Below, in pieces: positions 57,101 through 64,000 of a stretch of 64,000 bases of DNA. Location: the NCBI GenBank assembly GCA_963809875.1, contig CAWELC010000011.1:19189-83188 (forward strand). The letters are read 5' to 3'. A program made the translations under genes and the position numbers. Each line of letters opens with the position of its first letter. Position 1 is the stretch's first letter. A model generated the notes under the pieces. It was not told the DNA's origin. It saw only the letters and a list, made by a program, of their open reading frames with translations, and did not search any database. The DNA is from JAFGAS01 sp963809875 (lineage in GTDB: Bacteria; Desulfobacterota; Zymogenia; Zymogenales; Zymogenaceae).

Positions 57101-60100
57101 GGATACACGATTACCGTCAATCTGCCGAGGGCGACGATTCCATCACTCATCATAACCGACACGATGGGCGAGGGATTGCGGTTCGTGTCGGGAGCGGGCG
57201 ACGCCATTGTGACGCTTCCGAACGGGACATCGGCTGCGATAGATCCCGTGGTGTCAGGGGGCAACGGTGGTTCCGGATCGACAACCCTTTCCTGGAATCT
57301 CGGTTCCGTTGATGCCTCGGGAGTGGCAAATCCGGCGGTGACGATCACGTTTAGCGCTGTCGTGGCCAACACGGTCCAAAATCAGGACACGGATACGATC
57401 ACCAACACCGCTTCGTACGTATTTACCGGCGCGGGTGGGTTCACCGGGAGCGGCTCCGCCTCTTCCGCAAACCTGAACGTTCACGAGCCGTTGCTGACGG
57501 TTCTCAAGGCCCACGCCCTCGTGGCGCCGTCAACTCTCTACGAGGCGGGTGCGACGATCGAATACACGCTGACGGTGACCAACGGCGGGTCGAGCACGGC
57601 GCACAACGTCGTGGTGACGGACGTGACTCCCGTGAAGATGACCGGCCTGACCTGGACAGCAGGTGGAAATTCTCATACGATTTCCGGCAACACCATCACC
57701 TATAACATCGCAAGCATTGCCGTGGGAGACAGTGTCACGCTCCAGTACCAGGTAACTCTGGGCAACAACATCAACCCGAACGAACTCCTGACCAACAGCG
57801 TGACGACGACCTGGGAAAGCCTGCCTTCCGGATCCGAGCGGCGGACCGGCACGGGCACCAACCCTCCCAACGACTACATCGCGTCGACCACTGACTCGGT
57901 GCGGGTCAATAACGCCGCCACTATCGCCAAGACACCGGACACCGTGCGAAACGTAACGATCCTCTCCACGGCGCCCTATACGATTACCGTAACCCTGCCC
58001 AGGGCGACTATACCCGCGCTCACCATCATCGAAAACCTCGGCGAAGGGCTCATCTATAGCAGCGGCACCGCCCGGATAACGTATCCCGCAAACCCGGGTA
58101 GTCCCGTGGCCGTGGAGCCGGTGTGGACCGGCCCTCATGACGGCACCGCGGCGTCGACCCTGACCTGGGACTTCGCGAACCTTGACGCCACCTCGGGCAA
58201 CCCGCTGACGATCACCTTTGACGCGATCGTCGCCGATATCGATCAGAACAAGGACGGCGACGATATCGCGAACTCCGCCTCGGCCACAGGGGCCACCCTC
58301 GATTTCGGGGGCGGCTCCCATACCGGAACGGACAGCTCCGCCGACGTCCACGTGATGATCCCGGCCTTTACGACGAGCAAAGGCCTGGTATCCATCATCG
58401 GGTCCGACGGCACCGACCGCACCGCCGCGGGGGTCATCGAGCCCGGCGACGCGGTTACCTACACCTTTACGATCAACAACGTCGGCAGCGGGGACGCCGA
58501 AAACGTCGTCATCACCGATACGCTACCGTCCTACTTCACGTATGAATCGGCATCGGTGGCGCCCGGACAGGTCGATCCGACGGGGCGCATCATCACCTGG
58601 GACGGAAGACCGGCAACCATAACGATCGCGGGGAACGGCTCCATGACGATCACGGTAACGGCCCGGGTTAGTCACGACCTTGTCAAGGATCCCGCGGGCT
58701 ACACCAATACGGTGACAGTGATCGGGAACGATATTCTTGGCAATCAAGTCCCGGCCGATAACTCCGGGCACGTGTCCCTGGACAACGATCTGGACGACAC
58801 GTCAACCTATATAATCAATACGGCCCACATCCCGGCCTTCATCGTGGACAAGACCATCCTGGGGGTCTATGACGCCGCCGGAAATCCCGTCCCTGACCCG
58901 GGGACAATCGGCCCCGGCGAGCACGCGGACTACCGAGTCGTCGTGACAAACGTCGGTGACGGAACGGCCTACGATGTCCATGTGTCGGATACATTGCCCA
59001 CCGGACTCCAGTATGGTGATCCCGCTCCTCCATTGTCGTCTCCTCCCAATGCCTGGACGGAGGCGTCCTGGGGCGGAAATACTTATAATGGAAATCCCAC
59101 CGGCGTTACCGGCACCATCCAGTGGAACGCGGCGAGCTTCGCGGGGGCGCCGGCCGGCATCGTATTGCCCGGCGGCGGAACGCTGACCCTTACGTACCGG
59201 GTCTACGCGAATTCGGACATAGTGCATCTGTCGACGATCACAAACCATGCCCAGACATGGGGGACGGATGGAAGCGGAGCGGCGGTCGTAAAGGACCGGC
59301 ACGTGGATATTCCGGCCGATACAAACCCGACGGACGACGACAGCACCACCCTGATCGGGCGCCTTCCGTTCCTCGTCACCGATAAGATTGTGACGGCTAT
59401 CGATGGAAATACGGAAAACACGACCGTCGCGGTCGTCGACAGCGTCATTGACTACGAGACGACATTCACCAACGTGGGCCTTTCGGACGCCTTTGTCGTC
59501 AACCTCTACGATACCATGCCCATCGGGTTTGAGTACGTGGCCGGAAGCGCCAACCTCGGAGAGCCCGTCATAGTCGACAGGGAGCTTTCCTGGGAGGTTG
59601 CCGCGACCATCGCGACGGGCGATACGCTGACGCTCACCTTCCAGCTCCGGGTAACCGACTCCACCACCGGCGGCCAGGCGATAAACCACGTCTGGGCCGA
59701 GGGAGAAGACGGAAACGCACAACCCATCATCAAAGACGGCCACGTCTGGTGTACGGAAGACACCGACGCACTGGATGCCCACGACGCAGAAGTCTTCGTC
59801 GATATCCCGAGCCTTCCGCTTATCCTTAAGAAGTCGGTGACGCCGCGAAGCATCGGCTCGGGAGGGGTGGTCCACTATACGGTGAGCTTTACCAACAACC
59901 GCAAGATCAGCTTCTACGACGCGACGATCACCGACACGCTCCCGTCCGGGTTCCGCTATCTCCCCGGCACGACGCTGGTCAATGGGACCCCCTCGGCGGA
60001 CCCCGTCGGCAATAACCCCTATACCTTCGCGATCGGGACGGTCCCGCCGGAAAGCGTAACCACCCTCGACTACTACGTGCTGGTAACCCACGCCGCCAGG

Positions 60101-63100
60101 CACGGCGCCAACGTCAACACGGCTGTGCTCAACGCCCATGACGGCGCGGGGAGACCCATCAGCCTCACGGACAAGGAGACGGTCATCGTCAAGGGAGAAG
60201 GCTTCGTCGACTTCGAGACCTTCCCCTATCCTCCTCGAATTGCACGGCCGGCGTCGCCGGTGGAGCGGCCGAGCCGCCCCGTGGAAGAAGAGCGGCCGCG
60301 TCCCGAGTGTTGCCTCCACGTAGCCATGATTCCCGTGCGCTCCCAGGCGTTCGGCGAAACGGCGCCGGGCCGCCCGGAGATCTATTACCAGACCGATATC
60401 GCCATGTATGCCGCCACGGAGCTTCTGGTGACGGAAAAGAGGATGACGCCGTGGCTCGAGGTTCAGGGATTCGATCCGGAGCGCAAATACCTCATGACCG
60501 GCCTCTACAACCGGATGATCACCAAGCTCGGCGAGTACGCCCAGTATAACCTCGGAAACGTCGTCATGGAATCGCTCCTGGGCATTCCGCTTGACTACGC
60601 ACCGGGTGTCCTGGAGAAGGCAAGACGAAGTGGGACGTCGCCCGAACGGGCGGGCTCCGATATGATCAAGGACCTTGCCGTGCGGGCGGGCCTGTCGAAG
60701 GCTCCGGATATCCAGCCGATATTCCTCGAATATTTCGGCTCTTACCCCTACCTGCATGAGCGGATCGCCGACGACAAGCTCGCCTGGGAAGAGAGGCTGA
60801 TGGACAAGAACATCATGCCCGCAGCCCTCGGCTTTACGCTCCTTCGGGAGGCCAACCAGATCGAGCTCTACCTGGCGAGCTCCGATCCCACCGAGCGTTT
60901 CTTCGGCCTGTTGATGCTAACCCAGGCGGTCGAAAAAACCAGGTCCATCTCGATGGATCTGGCCAAGAGTGCCGAGTTCTCGCCGCCGGTAAAATACCTG
61001 CCTCACTTCAGCAGGATCGAGGTGGATAAGGCCGGGTCCCGGCTCGTGTGGCGTACTACCGATAAGACCAGCACCCTTTATGACCATGCCTCCGTACTCT
61101 GGGGGCTGGCAAAGCTCAGAAGCGTGGCGCTCCATTCGGCCGATCCCGACGTCAGGGCTCTACTGCCGCAGATCACGGAGCGGATGAACGAGGTCTACCG
61201 GGCCATCGAAGCGATTCACTACAATAAGGAAGGCAAGACCTTCGTGAGCATACACTCGCCGGAGAAGACCGACGATACAAAGAGCGTGTATGCAAAGGAC
61301 CTCGCCTTTACGATCCTGGCGCTGCGCTCGGTCCTGTTTGACAACCGCGACCTGTCGATCAATACGATCGATCCGAAGCGCAAGATCGTAGAGATCGCCG
61401 ATTTCATGATCGAAAAGCTCATGGGCGACGACGGCGGTATCTACACGTCCTACAACTATGCCGACGGTTGCCCCGTCGTGGGAGTCAAGCGAACCCTGGT
61501 CGACAACGCCCTGGCGGTTCGGGCGCTCCTGACAGCCTACAACGTTACCGAGGACAGGAAGTATCGGAAAGCCGCACTTGACGTCTACTCGTTCATGGTC
61601 AAGGAGCTCTGGTACGAAGACCTTATGATCTTTATCGACGAGGAAGACCCGGACTACGAGGTGGTGCTGACCCCGCAGTCGATCGGCGCCCTGATAGGGG
61701 CCCTCAGGGATCTGGTGTTGTACGGCGACCCGGCAATGCGCCACGATTATCTGGATCGGATGTCATACACAACGGACCGGGTGCTCGATCAGTCGCAGCT
61801 TCAGCTCTACGAAAACAGGTTCTTCCCGTGGCATGCCCCCATCACGATCGTTCCGAAGGACCCCAACGGGAGGTCTTACATCAAGCCGATCATCACGACG
61901 ATTCGCGACAAGGGGATATCGCACGATCTTGCCCCGATCCTGGTGCGCAAGATGGTCCTCAACATCACACCGGCCGGTGCCATTTCCACCGGCAACGAGG
62001 AGGCCGTCTCCGACTGGAACAAGTGGAAGGCCGACCTGCGCTATGAAGTCCCCGACATTATCGCCAGCGCCGTGATAGACGACACGTTCGTGACCGACGA
62101 GGGTATGTACTTCACGACCCTCACGCGGGACTACCAGGCAAACCTGAATAAGGATCTGCCGGCGTTCAATCCCTATCATACCGATCCGGGTATACAGGTC
62201 TACGGCGCTTTCGTCGGCGGTGAGGTGAGCCGCTATAACGTGGAAAACCTGACCCTCAATTCCGGCATGGGAATAGGACTTTCCGAGTCCGAGCTGGTCA
62301 GGAGGCTTGCCAAGAAGGCGGGAAAGAACCCGGAGAAGTACCTGACCGACTACGTAAAGGGGCGGGTGCCGAAAGAGGGGGCCGAAGACGATATCCTCGG
62401 ACGCCTTGTCGAAAGGGTAAAGGACGCGGTTGGGCTTTCCGGCGGCGGACGGTTTAGCGATATCATCTACCTCGAATACGCGTCGGGCAAGCCCTTCTAT
62501 ACCGACGGCATCTCAAGCGGGTGGGACGAGAAGACCTTCGATGAGAAGCTCACCGTCTCGTCCATGTCCTCGAGCATGGTGCGCCAGCTCATGGTTATCC
62601 TGGATAACAACGGGCGCGACGATCTGTCAAAATCGGAGCGGTTCGTGAATGACGTGATAACGATGTCGGTTGCGGCAAAGCGTGTCGCTCTCGGCGAGAT
62701 CATCCGTAACGCCAAGAAAGACAAAATCGCGGGCGTGCCGCACAGCTTTGCGATGGTCGCGGATGAAAAGGAAAAACGCTCCGTTGTCAAGATCGCCGAA
62801 AAGAATTCGACTCTCTTTGACGATGCGTTTTCGATCTGGGCCATGGCCCTCTTTATCGACGCACGGCAAGAAGGACTCTTTGACGGCTATCGCGCGGTCA
62901 TGACGGACACGAACGACGACGAAGCGGTACTGGCGGCGCTCATCGACGCGTTGATAGCCCACCATTACAGCGCCGAATACGGGACACTGGTGACCGGCAG
63001 CGTCAACACCGTCGAGGTTTCAAAGGTCCTTGATATGTTGACGAGGGCCGCCGAGGTAATGGACAACGGACCGGCCAAGGAAAAGCTCATGGGTCTGATT

Positions 63101-64000
63101 GTCAAACAGGCGGACTTCATCATAGCACGGCTCGCGACCGACACGGGATTTGCGCCCATGGTCGGGCTGGGCGGCGAGAAGATACCGACCGACCTCTGCG
63201 AATTCGAGACGCTCGGGACGAACGTGTTTCCGATCCTTGCCCTCGTCCGAACGTCGGAAGTGACCGGCGACCAGAAGTACCTCAGGCAGGCTCTCGTATA
63301 CTTCGATCGTTTCGACGAAAGCAAGTGGGATCAGGCCATCGGGCTCTATCTCTCGTCCGGGACCATCTATAAGGCGGCCGATTACTCCAAGCTCGAGCTC
63401 AAATACAACAACCAGGAGCTCATCGCGGCGGTCCTGTTGATCTCCAAGCTGCAGCCGCATCTTTCCGGCGAACGGAAAATATTGTCGGCCTACCACATGA
63501 CGACCTTCATGAACCGTATCATGGAGATCGCCAGTGTCGAGCGTTATCCGGGAAACGAAGAGTCCAACGAGACGATCTTCTCGCCCGAGATCATCAGGAG
63601 CGTCAAGATCATCCTGGCCGAATCCAAGGGGGTAGGAAAGCCGGGGGATGTCTTCACCAACCGGATCGTCATAAACAACGACTGCTATGACTCGGTAGCC
63701 CGGGCGCTTTCACGCATCAGGATAGAGCAGACGCTGCCCGACGGATTCCATTACGTGCCCGGCAGCACCCGGTTCAACGGGTCGCCCGGTCCTGACCCGA
63801 TCGGGAGAAAAACCCTCAACTGGTACTATCCGCTGCTGAACGGCAAGAACCGCCTGGTGATCGACTACCAGGTCGTGGCCGACCCGAAAATCGCGGAAGG
63901 CTCATATACTTCCAGCCTCGACGTGTTGTCGTTCTCGGGATACGGCGGGGAGTATATACTCTGTCAGGATCGCGATATCGCGTCAACGACACTGATTGTG
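51194..64000 (+). CDS. Giant secreted DUF11-repeat surface protein (runs past window end)
   Basis: One uninterrupted frame of 4,269 codons from ATG 51194 to the window edge. Signal peptide: residues 1-20 (VVLILLCGAFAFA). About 17 DUF11-type modules fill residues 30-3010, recognised by phrases such as VTNRGSGTAYNISVMDTL, NVVIRDTLPAGFTYVAGT, NVVVTDVTP and VVVTNVGDGTAYDVHVSDTL. A Pro/Arg/Glu-rich hinge (about 3016-3040) leads into a helical region of about 1,100 residues (to about 4135) with segments such as DHASVLWGLAKL, DLAFTILALRSVLFDNRD and TLVDNALAVRALLTAYN, resembling alpha/alpha-toroid proteins. DUF11 sequence resumes at about residue 4150 (LPDGFHYVPGSTRFNGSPG). No ribosome site is obvious at the ATG. 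Function inferred: extracellular fibre or stalk, possibly with a glycan-active helical part. The C-terminal anchor or sorting signal is outside the window. Confidence 0.85.
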   Translation, partial: MKQKVQCVVLILLCGAFAFAQDIAIPPITPLSPSISICGNGTFTVTVTNETDTEITGVTINALVVANAGSHTAASDYVYVSSTPSGSTSPPMVTWDSITLAEMGSTGDSWTGTVTVSPTCDAIIGRVLLVTVSYPDPLDPTSTVSVEAESGSITVLKPSLIIELSPLGQLKGVGETAEWDVTITNVGVGDLTDINLTAILQAGFINPTSTSGSFVGNSLTGTIAGPIVPGGSLVWTHITAEVNSCTELGLIVTGTYGDCGPGGAPCGNGSATDGVTLKYLTPNLAYTMTPEPLTVPYCGSAEVTVNMTNSDPAGGTAGAIRALYMGIILPPELDIDTPPANYTAGGPNGVTGEFFIGDVPRNGTSNFTFNIKWKDSCAPVQCDSIIFVPRFDDDCGAEFTPPIQELHIGDPPTVPYFTILKSGPTNLNQGQSGDYDIVVTFYAPEGTSTTADILDDVPDAFAATAPSGTGTVVGQLVSWMDETFLVPGGQDHVTRTFEVTFTPDYLSSDCDDDFINRASVINADPVCSMCPVNPAAAVLNLVGSPILEVAKTGPNSLYVNGAVATYTITVSYDGPLTGGVTPPARVVDYVPVGVNVTTPALPVPGVYDPVAHTITWDLPADTLVAGGDLALTYTMALDTTASGYDPCNCGTTFVNRVTAALAGAPVFASCDVQDTLEIAVECDDETQAPFTAIKSADVTAQELCGCITYTNTFTFSDNLTNWSDVTIRENANNGQTFTGGALTGSAEFHLTRGASTYTDTVSLTVGSDFSLGSISGFPVKSPPGDPYDIHAGDVLTVSYTLCLPSGLPSPTTFVDWTDIHVVGHATLCGSGDDYYHEGVWVTAQRRIPNLTITSLCHDAGPSNPCSNVINKCEDAAFRINLSQTNPSYNVVITINTNGNYTYDETQTPTYSGIMSPFAGTTPVASGNTLTWTFGAISGSGAGYIEFLVHKDCTSATRIDAGATADDLCGNPAVSVTSFFEARRVWEGKIIIKKTPEVIYSKDKLPTWVIYVTNRGSGTAYNISVMDTLNAGIEYSSYTVADVDPGATVTFDNPDNRNLTWVVSSIDPGRTVQITLVGSVVSCSDLTNAVHAQWGCGVGADYICETTDEQGSQVVLLPTRVIITGHSSTRVDMCGSGPSDATVTYRFKNVGGSNAYNLVVTEELPDGLSYVSGSRSESCGGPACSGVVFTESADTLTWEFTDAAGMAPGQEYTVSFGLDSGADCTFQDGDTIDLNLNYRTPCESAGEPATNGLVVRTYHPNITITKTSSPDPLYLQPGDTATWEIRLENTGDYVATDVRLWDDFPIALINEATITIDGGLSGSGSTADPWIVPNMNPGERRTYTISAIVDGCGEGVNTAHVSWGNCACAEESADSNTTTIITAPDMDISSVVANVTNCGGTISVQVRNIGVASFGISLEDQIPSGFVYVPGSTTITSSRGRSFGSTEPSVTGSGTVLTWSETNFDGYIGYNDSAGETITITFGITYGTDAGGNPDCTDIGGNNSVTLTYEDSPTCGGGSTTVGPVVTSVRPTTPSFTAALNPTLQVRGPGERAGWTITITDTGGATETGSVTITEVLGQDFNMTTIPAAQLIITTAHGNVTGTISDHTITWSNVTLNAGETITRLLQVFTEATGNEGDLSNTLTVSGRCAGGCLYATASAEAYVGYTNITKTIVPTTATIGETVPVSITANYYGEGTAYTNVVIRDTLPAGFTYVAGTAYLNGVLRAPDSTTGGVLTFNLGNVPGGYGTQSFVITFNMLVMNTAANNNGNNKTNTANTTYTIDGRNFTDSASDTIRITEPVLDITKNENDADNVVVAGQSLIYTVTVYHTGASTVDAHDIVVTDVLPTGLTVNSASISGGGTYNSGTRTITWTFDPLTRGAPDNGTRSFTYTAVVDSGVVPNQVLTNNTHLTWTSLHDATAGEHPERRTGSGTGPNDYFDNATNTVTVDTTSSITKVLNTTPDVTIGSEAGYTITVNLPRATIPSLIITDTMGEGLRFVSGAGDAIVTLPNGTSAAIDPVVSGGNGGSGSTTLSWNLGSVDASGVANPAVTITFSAVVANTVQNQDTDTITNTASYVFTGAGGFTGSGSASSANLNVHEPLLTVLKAHALVAPSTLYEAGATIEYTLTVTNGGSSTAHNVVVTDVTPVKMTGLTWTAGGNSHTISGNTITYNIASIAVGDSVTLQYQVTLGNNINPNELLTNSVTTTWESLPSGSERRTGTGTNPPNDYIASTTDSVRVNNAATIAKTPDTVRNVTILSTAPYTITVTLPRATIPALTIIENLGEGLIYSSGTARITYPANPGSPVAVEPVWTGPHDGTAASTLTWDFANLDATSGNPLTITFDAIVADIDQNKDGDDIANSASATGATLDFGGGSHTGTDSSADVHVMIPAFTTSKGLVSIIGSDGTDRTAAGVIEPGDAVTYTFTINNVGSGDAENVVITDTLPSYFTYESASVAPGQVDPTGRIITWDGRPATITIAGNGSMTITVTARVSHDLVKDPAGYTNTVTVIGNDILGNQVPADNSGHVSLDNDLDDTSTYIINTAHIPAFIVDKTILGVYDAAGNPVPDPGTIGPGEHADYRVVVTNVGDGTAYDVHVSDTLPTGLQYGDPAPPLSSPPNAWTEASWGGNTYNGNPTGVTGTIQWNAASFAGAPAGIVLPGGGTLTLTYRVYANSDIVHLSTITNHAQTWGTDGSGAAVVKDRHVDIPADTNPTDDDSTTLIGRLPFLVTDKIVTAIDGNTENTTVAVVDSVIDYETTFTNVGLSDAFVVNLYDTMPIGFEYVAGSANLGEPVIVDRELSWEVAATIATGDTLTLTFQLRVTDSTTGGQAINHVWAEGEDGNAQPIIKDGHVWCTEDTDALDAHDAEVFVDIPSLPLILKKSVTPRSIGSGGVVHYTVSFTNNRKISFYDATITDTLPSGFRYLPGTTLVNGTPSADPVGNNPYTFAIGTVPPESVTTLDYYVLVTHAARHGANVNTAVLNAHDGAGRPISLTDKETVIVKGEGFVDFETFPYPPRIARPASPVERPSRPVEEERPRPECCLHVAMIPVRSQAFGETAPGRPEIYYQTDIAMYAATELLVTEKRMTPWLEVQGFDPERKYLMTGLYNRMITKLGEYAQYNLGNVVMESLLGIPLDYAPGVLEKARRSGTSPERAGSDMIKDLAVRAGLSKAPDIQPIFLEYFGSYPYLHERIADDKLAWEERLMDKNIMPAALGFTLLREANQIELYLASSDPTERFFGLLMLTQAVEKTRSISMDLAKSAEFSPPVKYLPHFSRIEVDKAGSRLVWRTTDKTSTLYDHASVLWGLAKLRSVALHSADPDVRALLPQITERMNEVYRAIEAIHYNKEGKTFVSIHSPEKTDDTKSVYAKDLAFTILALRSVLFDNRDLSINTIDPKRKIVEIADFMIEKLMGDDGGIYTSYNYADGCPVVGVKRTLVDNALAVRALLTAYNVTEDRKYRKAALDVYSFMVKELWYEDLMIFIDEEDPDYEVVLTPQSIGALIGALRDLVLYGDPAMRHDYLDRMSYTTDRVLDQSQLQLYENRFFPWHAPITIVPKDPNGRSYIKPIITTIRDKGISHDLAPILVRKMVLNITPAGAISTGNEEAVSDWNKWKADLRYEVPDIIASAVIDDTFVTDEGMYFTTLTRDYQANLNKDLPAFNPYHTDPGIQVYGAFVGGEVSRYNVENLTLNSGMGIGLSESELVRRLAKKAGKNPEKYLTDYVKGRVPKEGAEDDILGRLVERVKDAVGLSGGGRFSDIIYLEYASGKPFYTDGISSGWDEKTFDEKLTVSSMSSSMVRQLMVILDNNGRDDLSKSERFVNDVITMSVAAKRVALGEIIRNAKKDKIAGVPHSFAMVADEKEKRSVVKIAEKNSTLFDDAFSIWAMALFIDARQEGLFDGYRAVMTDTNDDEAVLAALIDALIAHHYSAEYGTLVTGSVNTVEVSKVLDMLTRAAEVMDNGPAKEKLMGLIVKQADFIIARLATDTGFAPMVGLGGEKIPTDLCEFETLGTNVFPILALVRTSEVTGDQKYLRQALVYFDRFDESKWDQAIGLYLSSGTIYKAADYSKLELKYNNQELIAAVLLISKLQPHLSGERKILSAYHMTTFMNRIMEIASVERYPGNEESNETIFSPEIIRSVKIILAESKGVGKPGDVFTNRIVINNDCYDSVARALSRIRIEQTLPDGFHYVPGSTRFNGSPGPDPIGRKTLNWYYPLLNGKNRLVIDYQVVADPKIAEGSYTSSLDVLSFSGYGGEYILCQDRDIASTTLIV
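56590..58370 (+). repeat. Two-module super-repeat inside the giant DUF11 gene
   Basis: Two consecutive blocks of about 300 residues (approximately 1800-2103 and 2103-2393) share the same order: a DUF11 module, the linker motif RRTGxGxxPNDY, then a second module with PRATIP and GEGL. They look like an ancestral duplication of about 0.9 kb that has since diverged. Confidence 0.7.

Noticed and set aside
58802..60757. A 651-codon antisense frame in the giant gene
   Set aside because: Same cause as above; the sense strand is clearly coding.

Overview
The window is GC-rich DNA from a Gram-negative bacterium. It carries tonB, an outer-membrane barrel with a C-terminal Phe, lgt, a Tat-exported protein and O-antigen-type sugar genes. 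The gene set (DUF4911, an AmmeMemoRadiSam A protein, LarE, an NDP-forming acyl-CoA synthetase, DUF11 surface proteins, apparent selenocysteine use) fits a Desulfobacterota-like anaerobe. That placement is inference; no rRNA or other marker gene is present. I found no tRNA, rRNA, CRISPR array or prophage.

Layout. 1-303: the tail of a REP-associated (IS200-like) transposase followed by a perfect 26-bp inverted repeat. 322-1302 (-): a DUF3179 protein with an in-frame TGA at the first Cys of its CPxC motif and a SECIS-like hairpin just downstream, so a likely selenoprotein. 1384-2274 (-): haloalkane dehalogenase-like hydrolase. 2463-4080 (+): a FabG / acyl carrier protein / FabZ trio closed by a terminator. 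4164-12772 (-): glycerate kinase, EI24 membrane protein, SH3b protein, NDP-forming acyl-CoA synthetase, lgt, pyk, a URO-D family protein and a second SH3b protein, several joined by overlapping stop/start codons. 12922-16781 (+): a zinc-ribbon membrane protein, a formylglycine-enzyme-like secreted protein, a nucleoside phosphorylase-type protein, DUF4911 and AmmeMemoRadiSam A. 16892-24120 (-): PAP2 phosphatase, wlbB- and wlbC-like sugar genes, hisH-hisA-hisF, rsmD, coaD and an aspartate aminotransferase. 24203-25126 (-) tonB diverges from a sirtuin (25352), a hexapeptide acyltransferase and larE (+). 28049-31716 (-): metY, thiM, thiE and a HAD-like protein. 32271-34289 (+): a membrane ferritin-like protein and an HD-GYP response regulator. 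34405-41332 (-): a full trpEGDCFBA operon with promoter, Trp-containing leader peptide and two tandem terminators. 41387-42931 (-): FGGY kinase. 43230-45330 (+): a Tat subunit and GMC oxidoreductase pair.

The last 18 kb (46103-64000, +) is a three-gene surface locus: an 811-residue outer-membrane barrel, an 862-residue secreted Ig-like/DUF11 protein, and a giant secreted DUF11 protein of more than 4,269 residues that runs off the window. The giant protein has about 17 DUF11-type modules, a roughly 1,100-residue helical region resembling an alpha/alpha toroid, and then at least one more DUF11 module. I infer a cell-surface filament or stalk with its outer-membrane anchor or exporter.

Caution on sequence quality. 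Between about 2.5 and 41 kb some 30 single-base frameshifts interrupt conserved genes, including trpE, trpD, hisH and metY. Nearly all that I reconstructed are fixed by deleting one base. From 41 to 64 kb I see none. I treat these as consensus errors and give each gene its full reconstructed span.
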